Source: Bacteroidales bacterium
Lineage (GTDB): Bacteria > Bacteroidota > Bacteroidia > Bacteroidales > TTA-H9
DNA length: 64,000 nucleotides
Assembly (NCBI GenBank): GCA_028689615.1
Contig: JAQVCV010000001.1
Span: 1-64,000 of the forward strand
Reading direction: 5' to 3'
A program made the translations under genes and the position numbers. The notes below the pieces were generated by a model. The model made no database searches, was not told the origin of the DNA, and saw only the letters and a list, made by a program, of their open reading frames with translations. Of the stretch, positions 35,679 to 45,351 are shown one piece after another. Positions within the stretch are counted from its first letter, which is position 1, and every line of letters starts with the position of its first letter.

Positions 35679-38600
35679 TTAGAACGTGTTAAGATCAACA
35701 GGTCTCATGGCTCCAAACCATTTCAGGATACGCTCTCCGTCATCAGATTTGACGTGAATGAGGTACATACCACCAGAGATAGGCACACCGGCGAAGTTGG
35801 TCAAATCCCAATCAATCCTGGTAACATCGCTATCCTTAGTAAACTGGCGCAGAATAGTACCATTCATAGCATAGATGGTTACGATACATTTGCGAGGCAA
35901 ATTGGTAAACTTAACCAGATTCGACAGCGCATTCTTTTCATAAACATTCCAAGCATAGTATGGATTGGGCACGATATTGATTAAATCGAGATCGGTTTGA
36001 ACCTTGGCAGGATCACGGTCAATGGTTTCGATTCCAGCAGTAGTAAAGTTATACAGCGGGAAATTCTGATTGATCGTGTCGGTAGATCCAGCAGGCATAG
36101 CTGTTGAATAATAGCGCTGATAAGGCTTTGCAACACGCATCCTGAACTTAACATCAAAGCTCATCCACGGGCTGAAACCGGTTGCAATGGGCAACCATAC
36201 CCAATCAGCTGAACTGAAAACTATTTCACGCACCTGACGTGGAATTGTACCACTACCTTGGTTTGCATTCAATTGTTCACCAATCATTTTACCTCCATCG
36301 TAAGCAGGGAAGTAAATGGTTTTGTTCAGCCTGAACACCGAATCCTGGTGGCGCATTACATAAACATAATGTTTTCCGCCAAAAACAGGAGCGCCATTAG
36401 GAGTAGCAAATATGGTTGATGTAGGATTCCAAAGCATGTCGCGGCCGTTCTCTCCTACAAGCCAACTGTCTTCGCCGAAGATCAGATTCAAACGTTCGCC
36501 GGTTTCCACATTGATGGCATAACCAGGGAACCATCCATAACCAGTGGCGCCGATGTAGGCAGGATCCTCAGGATTGTCGCTTGGCTCGGCATTAACAGGT
36601 GCACGGTTACCATTTTTATCAACCGAAGGACTTCTGCGAAGGTCAAATCGAGAGGCGCCTCCTTCAGTCAGGGCAATATCGTTACCCATTTCAATAACCG
36701 GACAACGGGTCCATTTCGATTTATCGGCAGTTAGAACAAGGTCGATGCTACCCACTTTATCAAGAGCGATGTACTCAAGCAACGAGTTGGTTTTATTAAA
36801 ACATGGACCTATTCCGGGAAGCTCAGTATTGGTTGCTGTCATTGGATAAGGAGACCATGTACCATCGAGAATCTTTTCATAGAATTCAAATGGATCCCAT
36901 GGATCAGCAACAGCAGCGCCCATATTCCAGTCGTTGTTCAAGGCATTCTCACCTTTGTAGGTTCCAGACCTGATCCAGTTCAATGAAGAAGCTGGTAAAG
37001 TTCCATCAGGGATACCATAAACCCAGCTTCTGGTTAAATCCGAAGGGGTCATTGTTCCATCAACAAGGCCGTTGTTATAAGCGCCGTCGATACCAGGACC
37101 CGGAGTCTGATAGATTTTCACGGATAATCCGAGATCAAGAATCAACTGCTCGTAACCAACTTGAATTGTAGTGTCAGAGTAGTATGCCTCGCCTGTAGCA
37201 ACATCAATCAGTTTCCATTTTGCTTTGGTAATCTGATTGCCAGTCTCTACGCAGTCGTAGAATTGTACTGTGTAATTGCCTTTCTTAACATGCAACGGAT
37301 CTACAACTTTAATATCAAGAGGTCCGTAGCCAATCTCGTAAGTGGGATTGTAAACAATCGGGTATTCAGCATCACCAAGCTTAACGCCTTCGGTGATAGG
37401 ACCTTTAGAAAGAACATTGGCCACAGATTGTGAAGTCAACTCGAGGTTCATTCCACCATTTCCTTGACCCTGTTGGCGGGTGATCTGAGGACGATCTCCA
37501 TACTCTCCATTCATCACAGTACCGTTAATGGTTTTGTGAGGAATTCCAGTATAGAGCTTAATGTTTCTACGACCAGCCAGATAAGGTTTTTTCTGTCCGT
37601 CAAGAGCCAAAGGATCTGAAGGATCGTATTTTTTATAATTGTTGTATGCGTAAGCGATCACAAGGAAATAGTACTGCTTGTTGTTGATGAGAGCACGATC
37701 ACCAGAAGCAAACTGATCTTCGGTCAAAACGAAGGAGTGACTGATTCCGTTATCACCACCGTTTACTTCAATTCGCGGAACTGAGAATCCTATAGCGTCG
37801 TCTTGGTTGAAATTCACGATTTTTCCAACACCATTAACAACATCGTATTGAGCAACCAAACGAGCCAGGGCAGGATCGTAAATGCTTTCCACGCTAACTG
37901 AAGAGTTCTTCAATTGAAACACTTGATAACCCTCGAAACGAAACAACGAGTCGCCCAATTTAATAGTAGGATCAAGCTCGGCATAACCTTCTTTGTAGTT
38001 GTTGCTGGTCTTACCATTGCTAAGGTAAACAATCAACTGACGATCAAGCTCCTGAATAGTCAAATCCGGAGCATCGGGTCCGTCGAGAACTTTAAAACAG
38101 TTGTCGAAAAGAGCCTGACATTTATCGTCAACCACGCGCAGGAGTTCAACAGAAGCGAAAGGACCACCTGACTGAGCGCGAGCCCAAGGAACTCCGAAGG
38201 TAATGTAGTTTACAGCACCAGGTTCGAGAGTAAAAGGTCCGGCGGTTTGAACAATACGACGGTCGCCAGGTTGGTTACCGGCCTGTTCTTCAGTCCAGTA
38301 TAATCCATTTTGGTTAAATCCACCATTAGGAGGAGTTCCCTGAGTACCCCAGTTACAGGGGTCAGAGTTACCAGGATACATGAAGATACATTCAGGACCA
38401 ACAGCACCTGTTGATGAGTGACCGTTTCCGCCATAAAGCATCAGGGTATTGTCGTTCCAGATACCACGCATCAGGTTGTAATATTTGGCAGCCACATCGG
38501 GGTCGTTCCAATAGGGAGCTCCACCGTTGTTATGGTAAAGGAAGCGAGCCATACCGAAACGCTCATCGTCAACAATGCCGTTTCCGAAGTTAACACCGTT

Positions 38601-39899
38601 GATACCTTCGGCTCTTACAACAACCTTTTTGGAAACTGTATCGCCATTAGCTGTAATATATTCCATATCAACAGAGTCACCATCGAGTGTTACAATTGAA
38701 CATGGATTTGGATACTGCCAACTGGGGAAAGAAGGACCTTTGATACCCGTTTTGTAATAACCGGGGTTATCAAAACCATCAGGATCAAGATAAGGTCCCT
38801 GGAAGAAGTCGATACCGAGAGCTGGAGGTTGATCGCCGTAAGCCCAGGCCTGACCAGTTCCGTCAACAGATTTTCCATTGTAACCATAGCCCAGACCACG
38901 CTCTACGTCGCACCCGATGTAATCGTCGTCGGCGAAACCGAGATCGATATCGTTCCAGGGGCAGAAGTATGTTTGATACAGGGTAAAAGTTGAACGGTTG
39001 ATGATTTCGTAGCTATAGAAAGTCATGTTGTTGATCTCATCGTTGGTTGTAAAACCAAATGCCTGAGCGCGCAATTCCAAGCCAATAGCAGCTCCACCGG
39101 TCTCGGTGTGAGCGTTGCCTTTGTCGTTGAAAACCCACCAAAAGGTTTTGTCACCCTTCAATACCTGGTCAGCGAGCAGACCACCCTTGATTTCACCAAT
39201 TTCGGTTTCACGGGTTGGGGTATTTGTATGGCAAAGTTCGTTGGGAATATCGTAGTAAGGATAATCTCCCATGTTTGGATCGTAGTAACCATCTCCGTCA
39301 ACATCTTTAAAAGGAGCCAGGTAGAGGCTCTGTTTTTTGGTGATGTCGCCATGTGCAGGCCACTCTTCAATTGATTTGGGAACCGAATAACCGGGAAACT
39401 CATTCTCTCTGTCGGTGCTGTTGAACCAAGCAAGGAAAAGGTCAACTTCGGCACGGGTCATGGGAAAGAATTTGTCGTATTCGTTACAAACGTCCGGGGT
39501 AATGGAGGCCGTTTTATCATTGGTCAGCGGACCAGGCCAGTAGTCGATACCAACCTGACGATAACGGTGAGCGGCCATTTTTAGCTGGTCGTTCACATCT
39601 GTACCACCAATCCACAACGCGCCAGCGAAGAGAGAAGTTTTGGTAGTATTGGCAGGTATGTAATATTGGGCTCCAACGCCACCGCCTAAATCCCACCACA
39701 TATCACCACCAGTGTTAATACGTGAACGCACATTGTTGATGTCGAGGAACTGATAGCCGGCACCAGCAGAACAACCGGTGGCATTTGCAGCCTTCGTGGT
39801 CTTGACTTTCTTCACGTCGCCTATGTATTCTCTGGCGGTAACAGAGCCTACTATGCCGATGGTCAGAAATGTGATTACGAGAAAACTAAGTTTTTTCAT
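35679..39899 (-). CDS. Very large exported protein with T9SS-like C-terminal domain
   Basis: The 1406-residue protein begins with a signal peptide (MKKLSFLVITFLTIGIVGSV). I recognise no enzyme domain. It is rich in Asp, Asn, Gly and aromatic residues (e.g. YLAPFKDVDGDGYYDPNMGD, a calcium-loop-like sequence). The C-terminal about 95 residues start NIVPNPYYAWNVYEKN and contain VTIYAMNGTILRQFTKDSDV and GGMYLIHVKSDDG, matching the FlgD/Ig-like T9SS sorting pattern. It would thus be delivered to the surface by the type IX system. It lies 57 bases after the TonB receptor and 50 bases before the PorV-like gene; a surface complex of the three is inferred. Confidence 0.7.
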   Translation of the reverse strand: MKKLSFLVITFLTIGIVGSVTAREYIGDVKKVKTTKAANATGCSAGAGYQFLDINNVRSRINTGGDMWWDLGGGVGAQYYIPANTTKTSLFAGALWIGGTDVNDQLKMAAHRYRQVGIDYWPGPLTNDKTASITPDVCNEYDKFFPMTRAEVDLFLAWFNSTDRENEFPGYSVPKSIEEWPAHGDITKKQSLYLAPFKDVDGDGYYDPNMGDYPYYDIPNELCHTNTPTRETEIGEIKGGLLADQVLKGDKTFWWVFNDKGNAHTETGGAAIGLELRAQAFGFTTNDEINNMTFYSYEIINRSTFTLYQTYFCPWNDIDLGFADDDYIGCDVERGLGYGYNGKSVDGTGQAWAYGDQPPALGIDFFQGPYLDPDGFDNPGYYKTGIKGPSFPSWQYPNPCSIVTLDGDSVDMEYITANGDTVSKKVVVRAEGINGVNFGNGIVDDERFGMARFLYHNNGGAPYWNDPDVAAKYYNLMRGIWNDNTLMLYGGNGHSSTGAVGPECIFMYPGNSDPCNWGTQGTPPNGGFNQNGLYWTEEQAGNQPGDRRIVQTAGPFTLEPGAVNYITFGVPWARAQSGGPFASVELLRVVDDKCQALFDNCFKVLDGPDAPDLTIQELDRQLIVYLSNGKTSNNYKEGYAELDPTIKLGDSLFRFEGYQVFQLKNSSVSVESIYDPALARLVAQYDVVNGVGKIVNFNQDDAIGFSVPRIEVNGGDNGISHSFVLTEDQFASGDRALINNKQYYFLVIAYAYNNYKKYDPSDPLALDGQKKPYLAGRRNIKLYTGIPHKTINGTVMNGEYGDRPQITRQQGQGNGGMNLELTSQSVANVLSKGPITEGVKLGDAEYPIVYNPTYEIGYGPLDIKVVDPLHVKKGNYTVQFYDCVETGNQITKAKWKLIDVATGEAYYSDTTIQVGYEQLILDLGLSVKIYQTPGPGIDGAYNNGLVDGTMTPSDLTRSWVYGIPDGTLPASSLNWIRSGTYKGENALNNDWNMGAAVADPWDPFEFYEKILDGTWSPYPMTATNTELPGIGPCFNKTNSLLEYIALDKVGSIDLVLTADKSKWTRCPVIEMGNDIALTEGGASRFDLRRSPSVDKNGNRAPVNAEPSDNPEDPAYIGATGYGWFPGYAINVETGERLNLIFGEDSWLVGENGRDMLWNPTSTIFATPNGAPVFGGKHYVYVMRHQDSVFRLNKTIYFPAYDGGKMIGEQLNANQGSGTIPRQVREIVFSSADWVWLPIATGFSPWMSFDVKFRMRVAKPYQRYYSTAMPAGSTDTINQNFPLYNFTTAGIETIDRDPAKVQTDLDLINIVPNPYYAWNVYEKNALSNLVKFTNLPRKCIVTIYAMNGTILRQFTKDSDVTRIDWDLTNFAGVPISGGMYLIHVKSDDGERILKWFGAMRPVDLNTF

Positions 39900-39956
39900 A
39901 TGATGAATTATTTTTATTTTTCGTTATGATTAATTCACATTCAAGCAATTACTGCA

Positions 39957-42900
39957 TTAGAAATTGAAGATAGCACCAACACGTATCGTGCGGGGAGAAC
40001 TGTAATTGCCTGGATTATTCACGAAGATGCTGTACATATCGCGGAAAGATTCCGGCGACAATTGTTGGTTGATCTGACGTTGCCATTCAGCAGCGGCCAA
40101 ATATCCATCATCATCGGGGTTGCCAGTAGCAGCCCAAACACCCATCACGTTTTCAGTACCAAAAATGTTGTTGACCTGCAAGTAAAGGTTAAGAGTTGAT
40201 ACCCTCTTTTTGCCTTCGCCTTTACCCCACTTAATATCAATATCCCTGTCGAGTTTTGCATCAACACGGAATTGCCATGGTAAACGTGAACCAAAATAGG
40301 TTCCTTTCAGCAGGTTGTTGGTGGAAACAATACGACTGGTAACATTTGAACTGCGGGTATAAGGAGTTCCAGATCCGCCAGTTACAACGAAATTGATACC
40401 GGTGTTCTTCAGAAGATCAATAGGAGCTTTGGTCTCGTGATTCTTACGCAGACGTGGTCCGTCGTATTCTTTTCCTTCGCCAAAACGATAGTCAACACTC
40501 AGATTGACGGCATGACGACGGTCCCAGGCAACAGGGTTGGTTGACCTCAGATTGGGAACACCGCTGGCGATCAAAGCCTGTGCAGTTGTTGTTCCCGAGC
40601 CCGTAGCATCGGCAAACTGTAAAGTGTAGCTGGCACGTAAGGTTACATTACCTGTGCGGCGCAAGTCGTAAGAAACGGTGAAACCTTTTACAGTACCAAA
40701 GTCGATGTTGTTATAAGAGTTGTATTCGCGCGGATAAGCACCACTAAAACGGTAAACCTGAATATCGTCGCGAAGCTCCTTATAATAGGCAGTAAGGGTC
40801 AAAGCTGAAGTATTGGAAATTTTCTGACGGAAACCCAACTCATAGTCAATGGTTTTAGTTGGCTTAAGGTTGGGATTGTTGATGTTGTCATCAATTTCGT
40901 TGAAATAATAGTAGTCAAGGATGTTAAACCTTTCGTCGCTGGTAGGGCGTTGGGTCAGAATGTCGTAGTGAGCATAAAACAAGGCTTCCTCAGAAATGGG
41001 GAAAGAGAAAGAGATACGGGGCATAACCGACCATTGGGGTTCGTAGTCTTTGAAACTTTTTGCGGTAACTTTCCCAAAGTCAGGGTCATCAGTGAGCATA
41101 TACGGAGTAACACCCGAGCCACCATCGAGAGCAGAAGGGTTGGCGATGGCAACGCCATTGGCATTATACCACTGACTGCCATTGCGATAACCCATAATTT
41201 TGGTGGGACTGGAGGCATTGTCAACATAAACAACGTATTCGCCACCCATGTTACCAGGATGATTAACAGGCACGCCACCAACTTCTGAAACCTCATCAAC
41301 CGATAAAGTCGGGTACAAAGAATAAGGATCGGCCAAAACCAACTGGTTTCCATCGTAACGGTCAACACGCAAACCTATATTGAAAATCAAATCATTGAAA
41401 GCAAATTTATCCTGAATGTATCCTGCCATGTAAATAGGCTCAAAAGCTCCGATCTCACGAAGGAAAACGCCATTGTCGTCGGTTTTATTCAAGAAATCAT
41501 CCAGTGAAGGCTTGCCTGTAAGTTTGTTACCCATATAATCGTAACCATAGTAATTCACATAGCTGTTACCACTGTTCAGAAGATCATCAGCACTAAACAG
41601 ACTCAGATCAAACAAATCTTCTCCAAGACTGATATTCTTCAACATACCATTGTTGTCATAGTAACTGATAGTGCGCGAGTTGAAATCGTAGGAGTCAATG
41701 TTGATATAGTCGGTTCCATCAACGGGAAGGCCAAGCTTCTGACGCAAACGCACATCGAAGGTACGCTGCGAACCAGCATCGTAACGGCGATCGTAATAGA
41801 CAGTGTCCATAAACACGTTACCGTCGTAAACCAAGTGGGGATTTGAGAGATCTAACTCATTGATATGAAAGTTAGCCAGATCGCGCATGTGAGTCCACAA
41901 CTGTCTGGCACCAATTCCGAAACCACGTTCAGCACGTTGTTCGTATTGAAGACCAAACTGAACTTCATGGTTCTTAATATCAGCAGAAAAAGTGGCATTG
42001 AACCCTAACTGATCGATTTCATATTTGTTATAATTTCCCCACTGCACACCTGGAGCAGTCCACAGGCTGTTAACTGCATCTACAGTTTCACCGTTGAGCA
42101 AACCACCCCCCAATTGGATGAAATCAAAGTTTTGATGAAAAATCGATTCGGGATAAAGTTCGTAATACTGACTGGTATAACGAGCCATATCGGGATTGAA
42201 TTCTGATGGGGTAAAAGCCACTAAAGTATCGCGGTAGCCGTTGTGCTCCCATACATTGTAATAGTCAACACCATTAACTGTCACCTTATTTTTAAGTTCA
42301 TAAGACTTGGTAGTATAGGTATCGTATTTACCAAGGTGACCATATTTGAAGAAATCATCCTTGTGATTATCGTTCTGTTGGAAGCCACTTCTACGGGAGT
42401 AATCTGCCTGCAATGAATAATAAACATTCTTAATCAGAGATTTACTTTCCGGATCTACAGGGAAACGTTGGGTAAAACGACCATAGACACGCCATGTTTC
42501 ATCTTTGCTAAAGGGGTTATTCTCGAAGTTGAACAGAGAAAAACCGTAACTAAAATCGTTTCCCTGGTTCAGGTTGTAGGTTCCACCCAAGGTTACATTG
42601 GTGGTTTTACTGGGTTTGATGTCGATTTTTCCAGATAAGTTAACCGAAAGACGCTCGTTGTTTTGAGTAGCGTCCACATTTTCCATGTCACTCAGACGAA
42701 TGAAATTGGCAGTATTGAAAGTTCCAAAACCCAAGCCAGTGTACATCAAGGGATTTTGCTTCAATTGAGTCAGCACATCATCTTTCACTTTCCATCTTCC
42801 AATGGCAGAACGGTTGTTATCTTTGGTTGAAAGAATTTCGCCGGCAACGAAGAAGCCAACAACCGACTCGCGTTTGTTGCTGTCTCCCCGCATCCAGATA

Positions 42901-43673
42901 GGACCTTGAGCGTTGAAACCAAGTCTGTTATAACCAAATGCATCAAGAAATTCAGAAGTCTGAATTTCAAGACCTCCGCCAAATTCACGGCTGGGTCCTT
43001 TGGTTGTAACGTTGATAACCCCCGAAGTAGCATCACCATATTGGGCGGGCAAACCGGAAATCATCACAGAAACCTGTTCGATAGCTGAAGGGGGCAAACT
43101 TGAAGAGCCAATAACCTTAATACCATCGATGTAAGTAACTGTAGCTCCTTCACGTGCACCACGAACGCTACCCCTTTCACCGTCAGCAGAGAACACACCA
43201 CCAACCGAAGCTGCAACAGCGTTGGCTGACCGGTTGGGCATTTTGTCAATCTGTTCGGAAGTGATGGTAGCACCACTGGTGGTCTCGTCTTTAGAAATCA
43301 GAGGCACCTTGTAGTCAAATACTTCAACCACATCTAGCTGGGTAGCTGAAGATGTCATGTTGATGTTTAAAAATTCAATCTTACCGGCACCTACGATAAA
43401 GCCTCGAGTCACCTGTGGTTGATAACCTACAAATGAACTCTTTACGTCATATTTACCGGGATTGATGGGTTTGATGGTGTAGTTACCATCAATGTCGGAG
43501 GTAGCGCCACCTGCCTGAACGCCATTCTGTTCAATTATTACATTGGCGAACGGAATCGGCTCTTTGGTCTCCTTGTCAACGATTTTCCCTTTGAGGGTAC
43601 CAGTTGACTGAGAAAATACCAACAGATTGGCTGTCAGTATGATTCCAAGGGTGAAGAGTAGTTTTCTGATCAT
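39957..43673 (-). CDS. Large TonB-dependent receptor with carboxypeptidase-like N-terminal domain
   Basis: The 1238-residue receptor has a signal peptide (IILTANLLVFS), a carboxypeptidase-regulatory-like domain (KGKIVDKETKEPIPFANVII, residues about 25-115), a plug domain (VAASVGGVFSADGERGSVRG, ATVTYIDGIKV, GLPAQYGDATSGVINV) and a long barrel ending RTIRVGAIFNF. It is larger than ordinary siderophore receptors, like many Bacteroidota receptors that work with a surface partner. No SusD gene follows; instead the partner positions hold the 1406-residue exported protein and a PorV-like barrel. The substrate is unknown. Confidence 0.85.
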   Translation of the reverse strand: MIRKLLFTLGIILTANLLVFSQSTGTLKGKIVDKETKEPIPFANVIIEQNGVQAGGATSDIDGNYTIKPINPGKYDVKSSFVGYQPQVTRGFIVGAGKIEFLNINMTSSATQLDVVEVFDYKVPLISKDETTSGATITSEQIDKMPNRSANAVAASVGGVFSADGERGSVRGAREGATVTYIDGIKVIGSSSLPPSAIEQVSVMISGLPAQYGDATSGVINVTTKGPSREFGGGLEIQTSEFLDAFGYNRLGFNAQGPIWMRGDSNKRESVVGFFVAGEILSTKDNNRSAIGRWKVKDDVLTQLKQNPLMYTGLGFGTFNTANFIRLSDMENVDATQNNERLSVNLSGKIDIKPSKTTNVTLGGTYNLNQGNDFSYGFSLFNFENNPFSKDETWRVYGRFTQRFPVDPESKSLIKNVYYSLQADYSRRSGFQQNDNHKDDFFKYGHLGKYDTYTTKSYELKNKVTVNGVDYYNVWEHNGYRDTLVAFTPSEFNPDMARYTSQYYELYPESIFHQNFDFIQLGGGLLNGETVDAVNSLWTAPGVQWGNYNKYEIDQLGFNATFSADIKNHEVQFGLQYEQRAERGFGIGARQLWTHMRDLANFHINELDLSNPHLVYDGNVFMDTVYYDRRYDAGSQRTFDVRLRQKLGLPVDGTDYINIDSYDFNSRTISYYDNNGMLKNISLGEDLFDLSLFSADDLLNSGNSYVNYYGYDYMGNKLTGKPSLDDFLNKTDDNGVFLREIGAFEPIYMAGYIQDKFAFNDLIFNIGLRVDRYDGNQLVLADPYSLYPTLSVDEVSEVGGVPVNHPGNMGGEYVVYVDNASSPTKIMGYRNGSQWYNANGVAIANPSALDGGSGVTPYMLTDDPDFGKVTAKSFKDYEPQWSVMPRISFSFPISEEALFYAHYDILTQRPTSDERFNILDYYYFNEIDDNINNPNLKPTKTIDYELGFRQKISNTSALTLTAYYKELRDDIQVYRFSGAYPREYNSYNNIDFGTVKGFTVSYDLRRTGNVTLRASYTLQFADATGSGTTTAQALIASGVPNLRSTNPVAWDRRHAVNLSVDYRFGEGKEYDGPRLRKNHETKAPIDLLKNTGINFVVTGGSGTPYTRSSNVTSRIVSTNNLLKGTYFGSRLPWQFRVDAKLDRDIDIKWGKGEGKKRVSTLNLYLQVNNIFGTENVMGVWAATGNPDDDGYLAAAEWQRQINQQLSPESFRDMYSIFVNNPGNYSSPRTIRVGAIFNF

Positions 43674-43782
43674 ACCAGATTAATTTATTAAAATATACGA
43701 TGTGCGTAAAAAAGTGCGTAAAGATAAAAACAATTTCATGTAAACTCCAAAAACGACACGGAGTTTGGCCGTGGAATCTGCT

Positions 43783-44265
43783 TTAGAAATAAGGACGGTT
43801 TAAAACCGCCTGATGTATTACGGCCTGCCTTAAATCGAAAGAAAATATTTCAGATTCATCGCTCTTCACAGCAAACTTTGCCTTAGTATCAGCAGGCTTC
43901 GCCGTGTCGGAAGCATGCCTGCTGTTGTATTCAACCGATTCATATTGAACTTTTATGGAGTCAACAATTGGTTTAACCTTAGTTTCATCGGCTTTTGGGG
44001 GCAGGGTTCCTGAGTCATCACTCCAACTATAAGAGTCTGTTTTATTGCTATCAAAAGAAATTCCCTGATCACCTGAAAAAAAACGTTCAAGAATGTCGTC
44101 AGTCATCAACGTTTTGGGTTCGTTGGGTGTTGAATCAGTTGGTTCGACAACGGAACTATCAGTCCTAAGGCCAGCAGACTGCCTTGCAACTTTTTTCTGA
44201 TTGGCTTTGTAGGCGCTGTAAATGAACCAAGCCAATCCAATCAGGATATAAATTAAATCTTCCAT
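43783..44265 (-). CDS. Membrane-anchored hypothetical protein
   Basis: The 160-residue protein has one N-terminal TM span (LIYILIGLAWFIYSAYKA, residues 4-21) and then a long polar, disordered region. It ends with the conserved-looking tail FSFDLRQAVIHQAVLNRPYF, which I have seen in other Bacteroidota hypothetical proteins with the same layout. The function is unknown. It lies 109 bases upstream, on the map, of the TonB receptor start and on the same strand. Confidence 0.6.
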   Translation of the reverse strand: MEDLIYILIGLAWFIYSAYKANQKKVARQSAGLRTDSSVVEPTDSTPNEPKTLMTDDILERFFSGDQGISFDSNKTDSYSWSDDSGTLPPKADETKVKPIVDSIKVQYESVEYNSRHASDTAKPADTKAKFAVKSDESEIFSFDLRQAVIHQAVLNRPYF

Positions 44266-44334
44266 GCTCTTGTGACTCCACTATTTATTTTGCTAAGATA
44301 CAATTTCTCACCGAAAAACCACCATTCTCAACAA

Positions 44335-44682
44335 TCATTCCTGCCTGCATCCCGGGTCGTCTTGTTTTTCTCCAAAAATCCACCTCCACAAGAAGAACCG
44401 TTTCTTCTTGCCCTGTCTTGAATCAAGACTCGACGAGTGGCTGTCGGCGTTGGCCAGCAAAGCTTTTCCGCTACCCGATTGAATCTTTCGATGTCGCTCT
44501 TTCGCTTTTTCGTATGCAGCAACTTGCTCCTTTTGGCGCTTTTCCATTTTCTTCTCAATAGCCTTTTTTTGTCTGGCAGTTCGATTGCCTGTGGTTTTAC
44601 AACCAGAAGCAGGGAAAATCAAAACCAGAAACATCGCAAACAACAGTAAATGAACAGCTCTAACACCTTTAACAAATTGCAT
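44335..44682 (-). CDS. Small basic lipoprotein or exported protein
   Basis: The 115-residue product has a signal sequence with a lipobox-like PASGC (Cys28). A highly charged Lys/Arg/Glu helix follows (about residues 36-67, ARQKKAIEKKMEKRQKEQVA), and the C-terminus includes FFLWRWIFGE. No family is recognised. The basic helix could contact peptidoglycan or nucleic acid, but that is speculation. Confidence 0.5.
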   Translation of the reverse strand: MQFVKGVRAVHLLLFAMFLVLIFPASGCKTTGNRTARQKKAIEKKMEKRQKEQVAAYEKAKERHRKIQSGSGKALLANADSHSSSLDSRQGKKKRFFLWRWIFGEKQDDPGCRQE

Positions 44683-44851
44683 AACAATACATATTACTTA
44701 TTATAAACAAATTATAACTTAACATAACGAATAAGCTTTCTTGTGAATTTTACAATCTGACCTGAATCGTGGCGCGAATTATCGGCAGAAATCAAAGCAA
44801 TTTTCTAAATTAGCTTCCGTTTTCAAGGTTGAATGCAAAGTTATTGATTTC

Positions 44852-45298
44852 ATGCGAACGAAAGTTTTTATTCAGTTTACCTCCATATTGTTGTTGATGA
44901 TGGTAGTACCCAGTTGCGGAAAAGAAGACACAGAATCAACAGAGATACCATACGTTTATGTAAATTTCACCATTGATCCCTCCTCGATTGAATACGGGAA
45001 TCTGAACATTCCGGGCAATTACGCCCTCATCAAAGGAGGGTACAGGGGAATAATTGTTTACCACTACACCCAGGACGAATATCTGGCATTTGAGCGAACC
45101 TGCACTTACGATCCAACTGAGAGTTGTTCGCGGTTGGTAGTTGATGAAACCGGGGTTATAGCCCGAGACACCTGCTGCGGGTCAAGGTTTCTTCTGCTTG
45201 ATGGCACACCCATGGAGGGAAGCAAAGCCACCCGGTCGCTCAGACAGTACCGCACCACCTACGACGCGTATTACCGCAGACTTCACATATATAATTAA
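44852..45298 (+). CDS. Rieske-like-fold lipoprotein with cluster ligands lost
   Basis: The 148-residue lipoprotein (lipobox around VPSC, Cys22) resembles Rieske [2Fe-2S] proteins, but the ligand boxes are altered. Box 1 reads CTYD (Cys84, Tyr86 replacing His) and box 2 reads DTCCGSRF (Asp106 replacing the first Cys, Cys109 replacing His), followed by the usual GSRF and Ser/Pro-loop region and a final LRQYRTTYDAYYRRLHIYN strand pattern. It cannot hold a standard Rieske cluster. The four cysteines (84, 92, 108, 109) could form disulfides or bind another metal. Its function is unknown; the neighbour on the opposite strand is ahcY. Confidence 0.7.
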   Translation: MRTKVFIQFTSILLLMMVVPSCGKEDTESTEIPYVYVNFTIDPSSIEYGNLNIPGNYALIKGGYRGIIVYHYTQDEYLAFERTCTYDPTESCSRLVVDETGVIARDTCCGSRFLLLDGTPMEGSKATRSLRQYRTTYDAYYRRLHIYN

Positions 45299-45300
45299 TA

Positions 45301-45328
45301 AAGGCCGGAGAGATCAATCCCCGGCCTT
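45301..45328. terminator. Terminator between the Rieske-like gene and ahcY
   Basis: AAGGCCGG and CCGGCCTT form an 8-bp stem with a 12-base loop, in the gap between convergent stops at 45298 and 45352. On the minus strand it is followed by TTTATTAATT. Confidence 0.7.
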
Positions 45329-45351
45329 CATATCAACAAACAGAAAACAGA

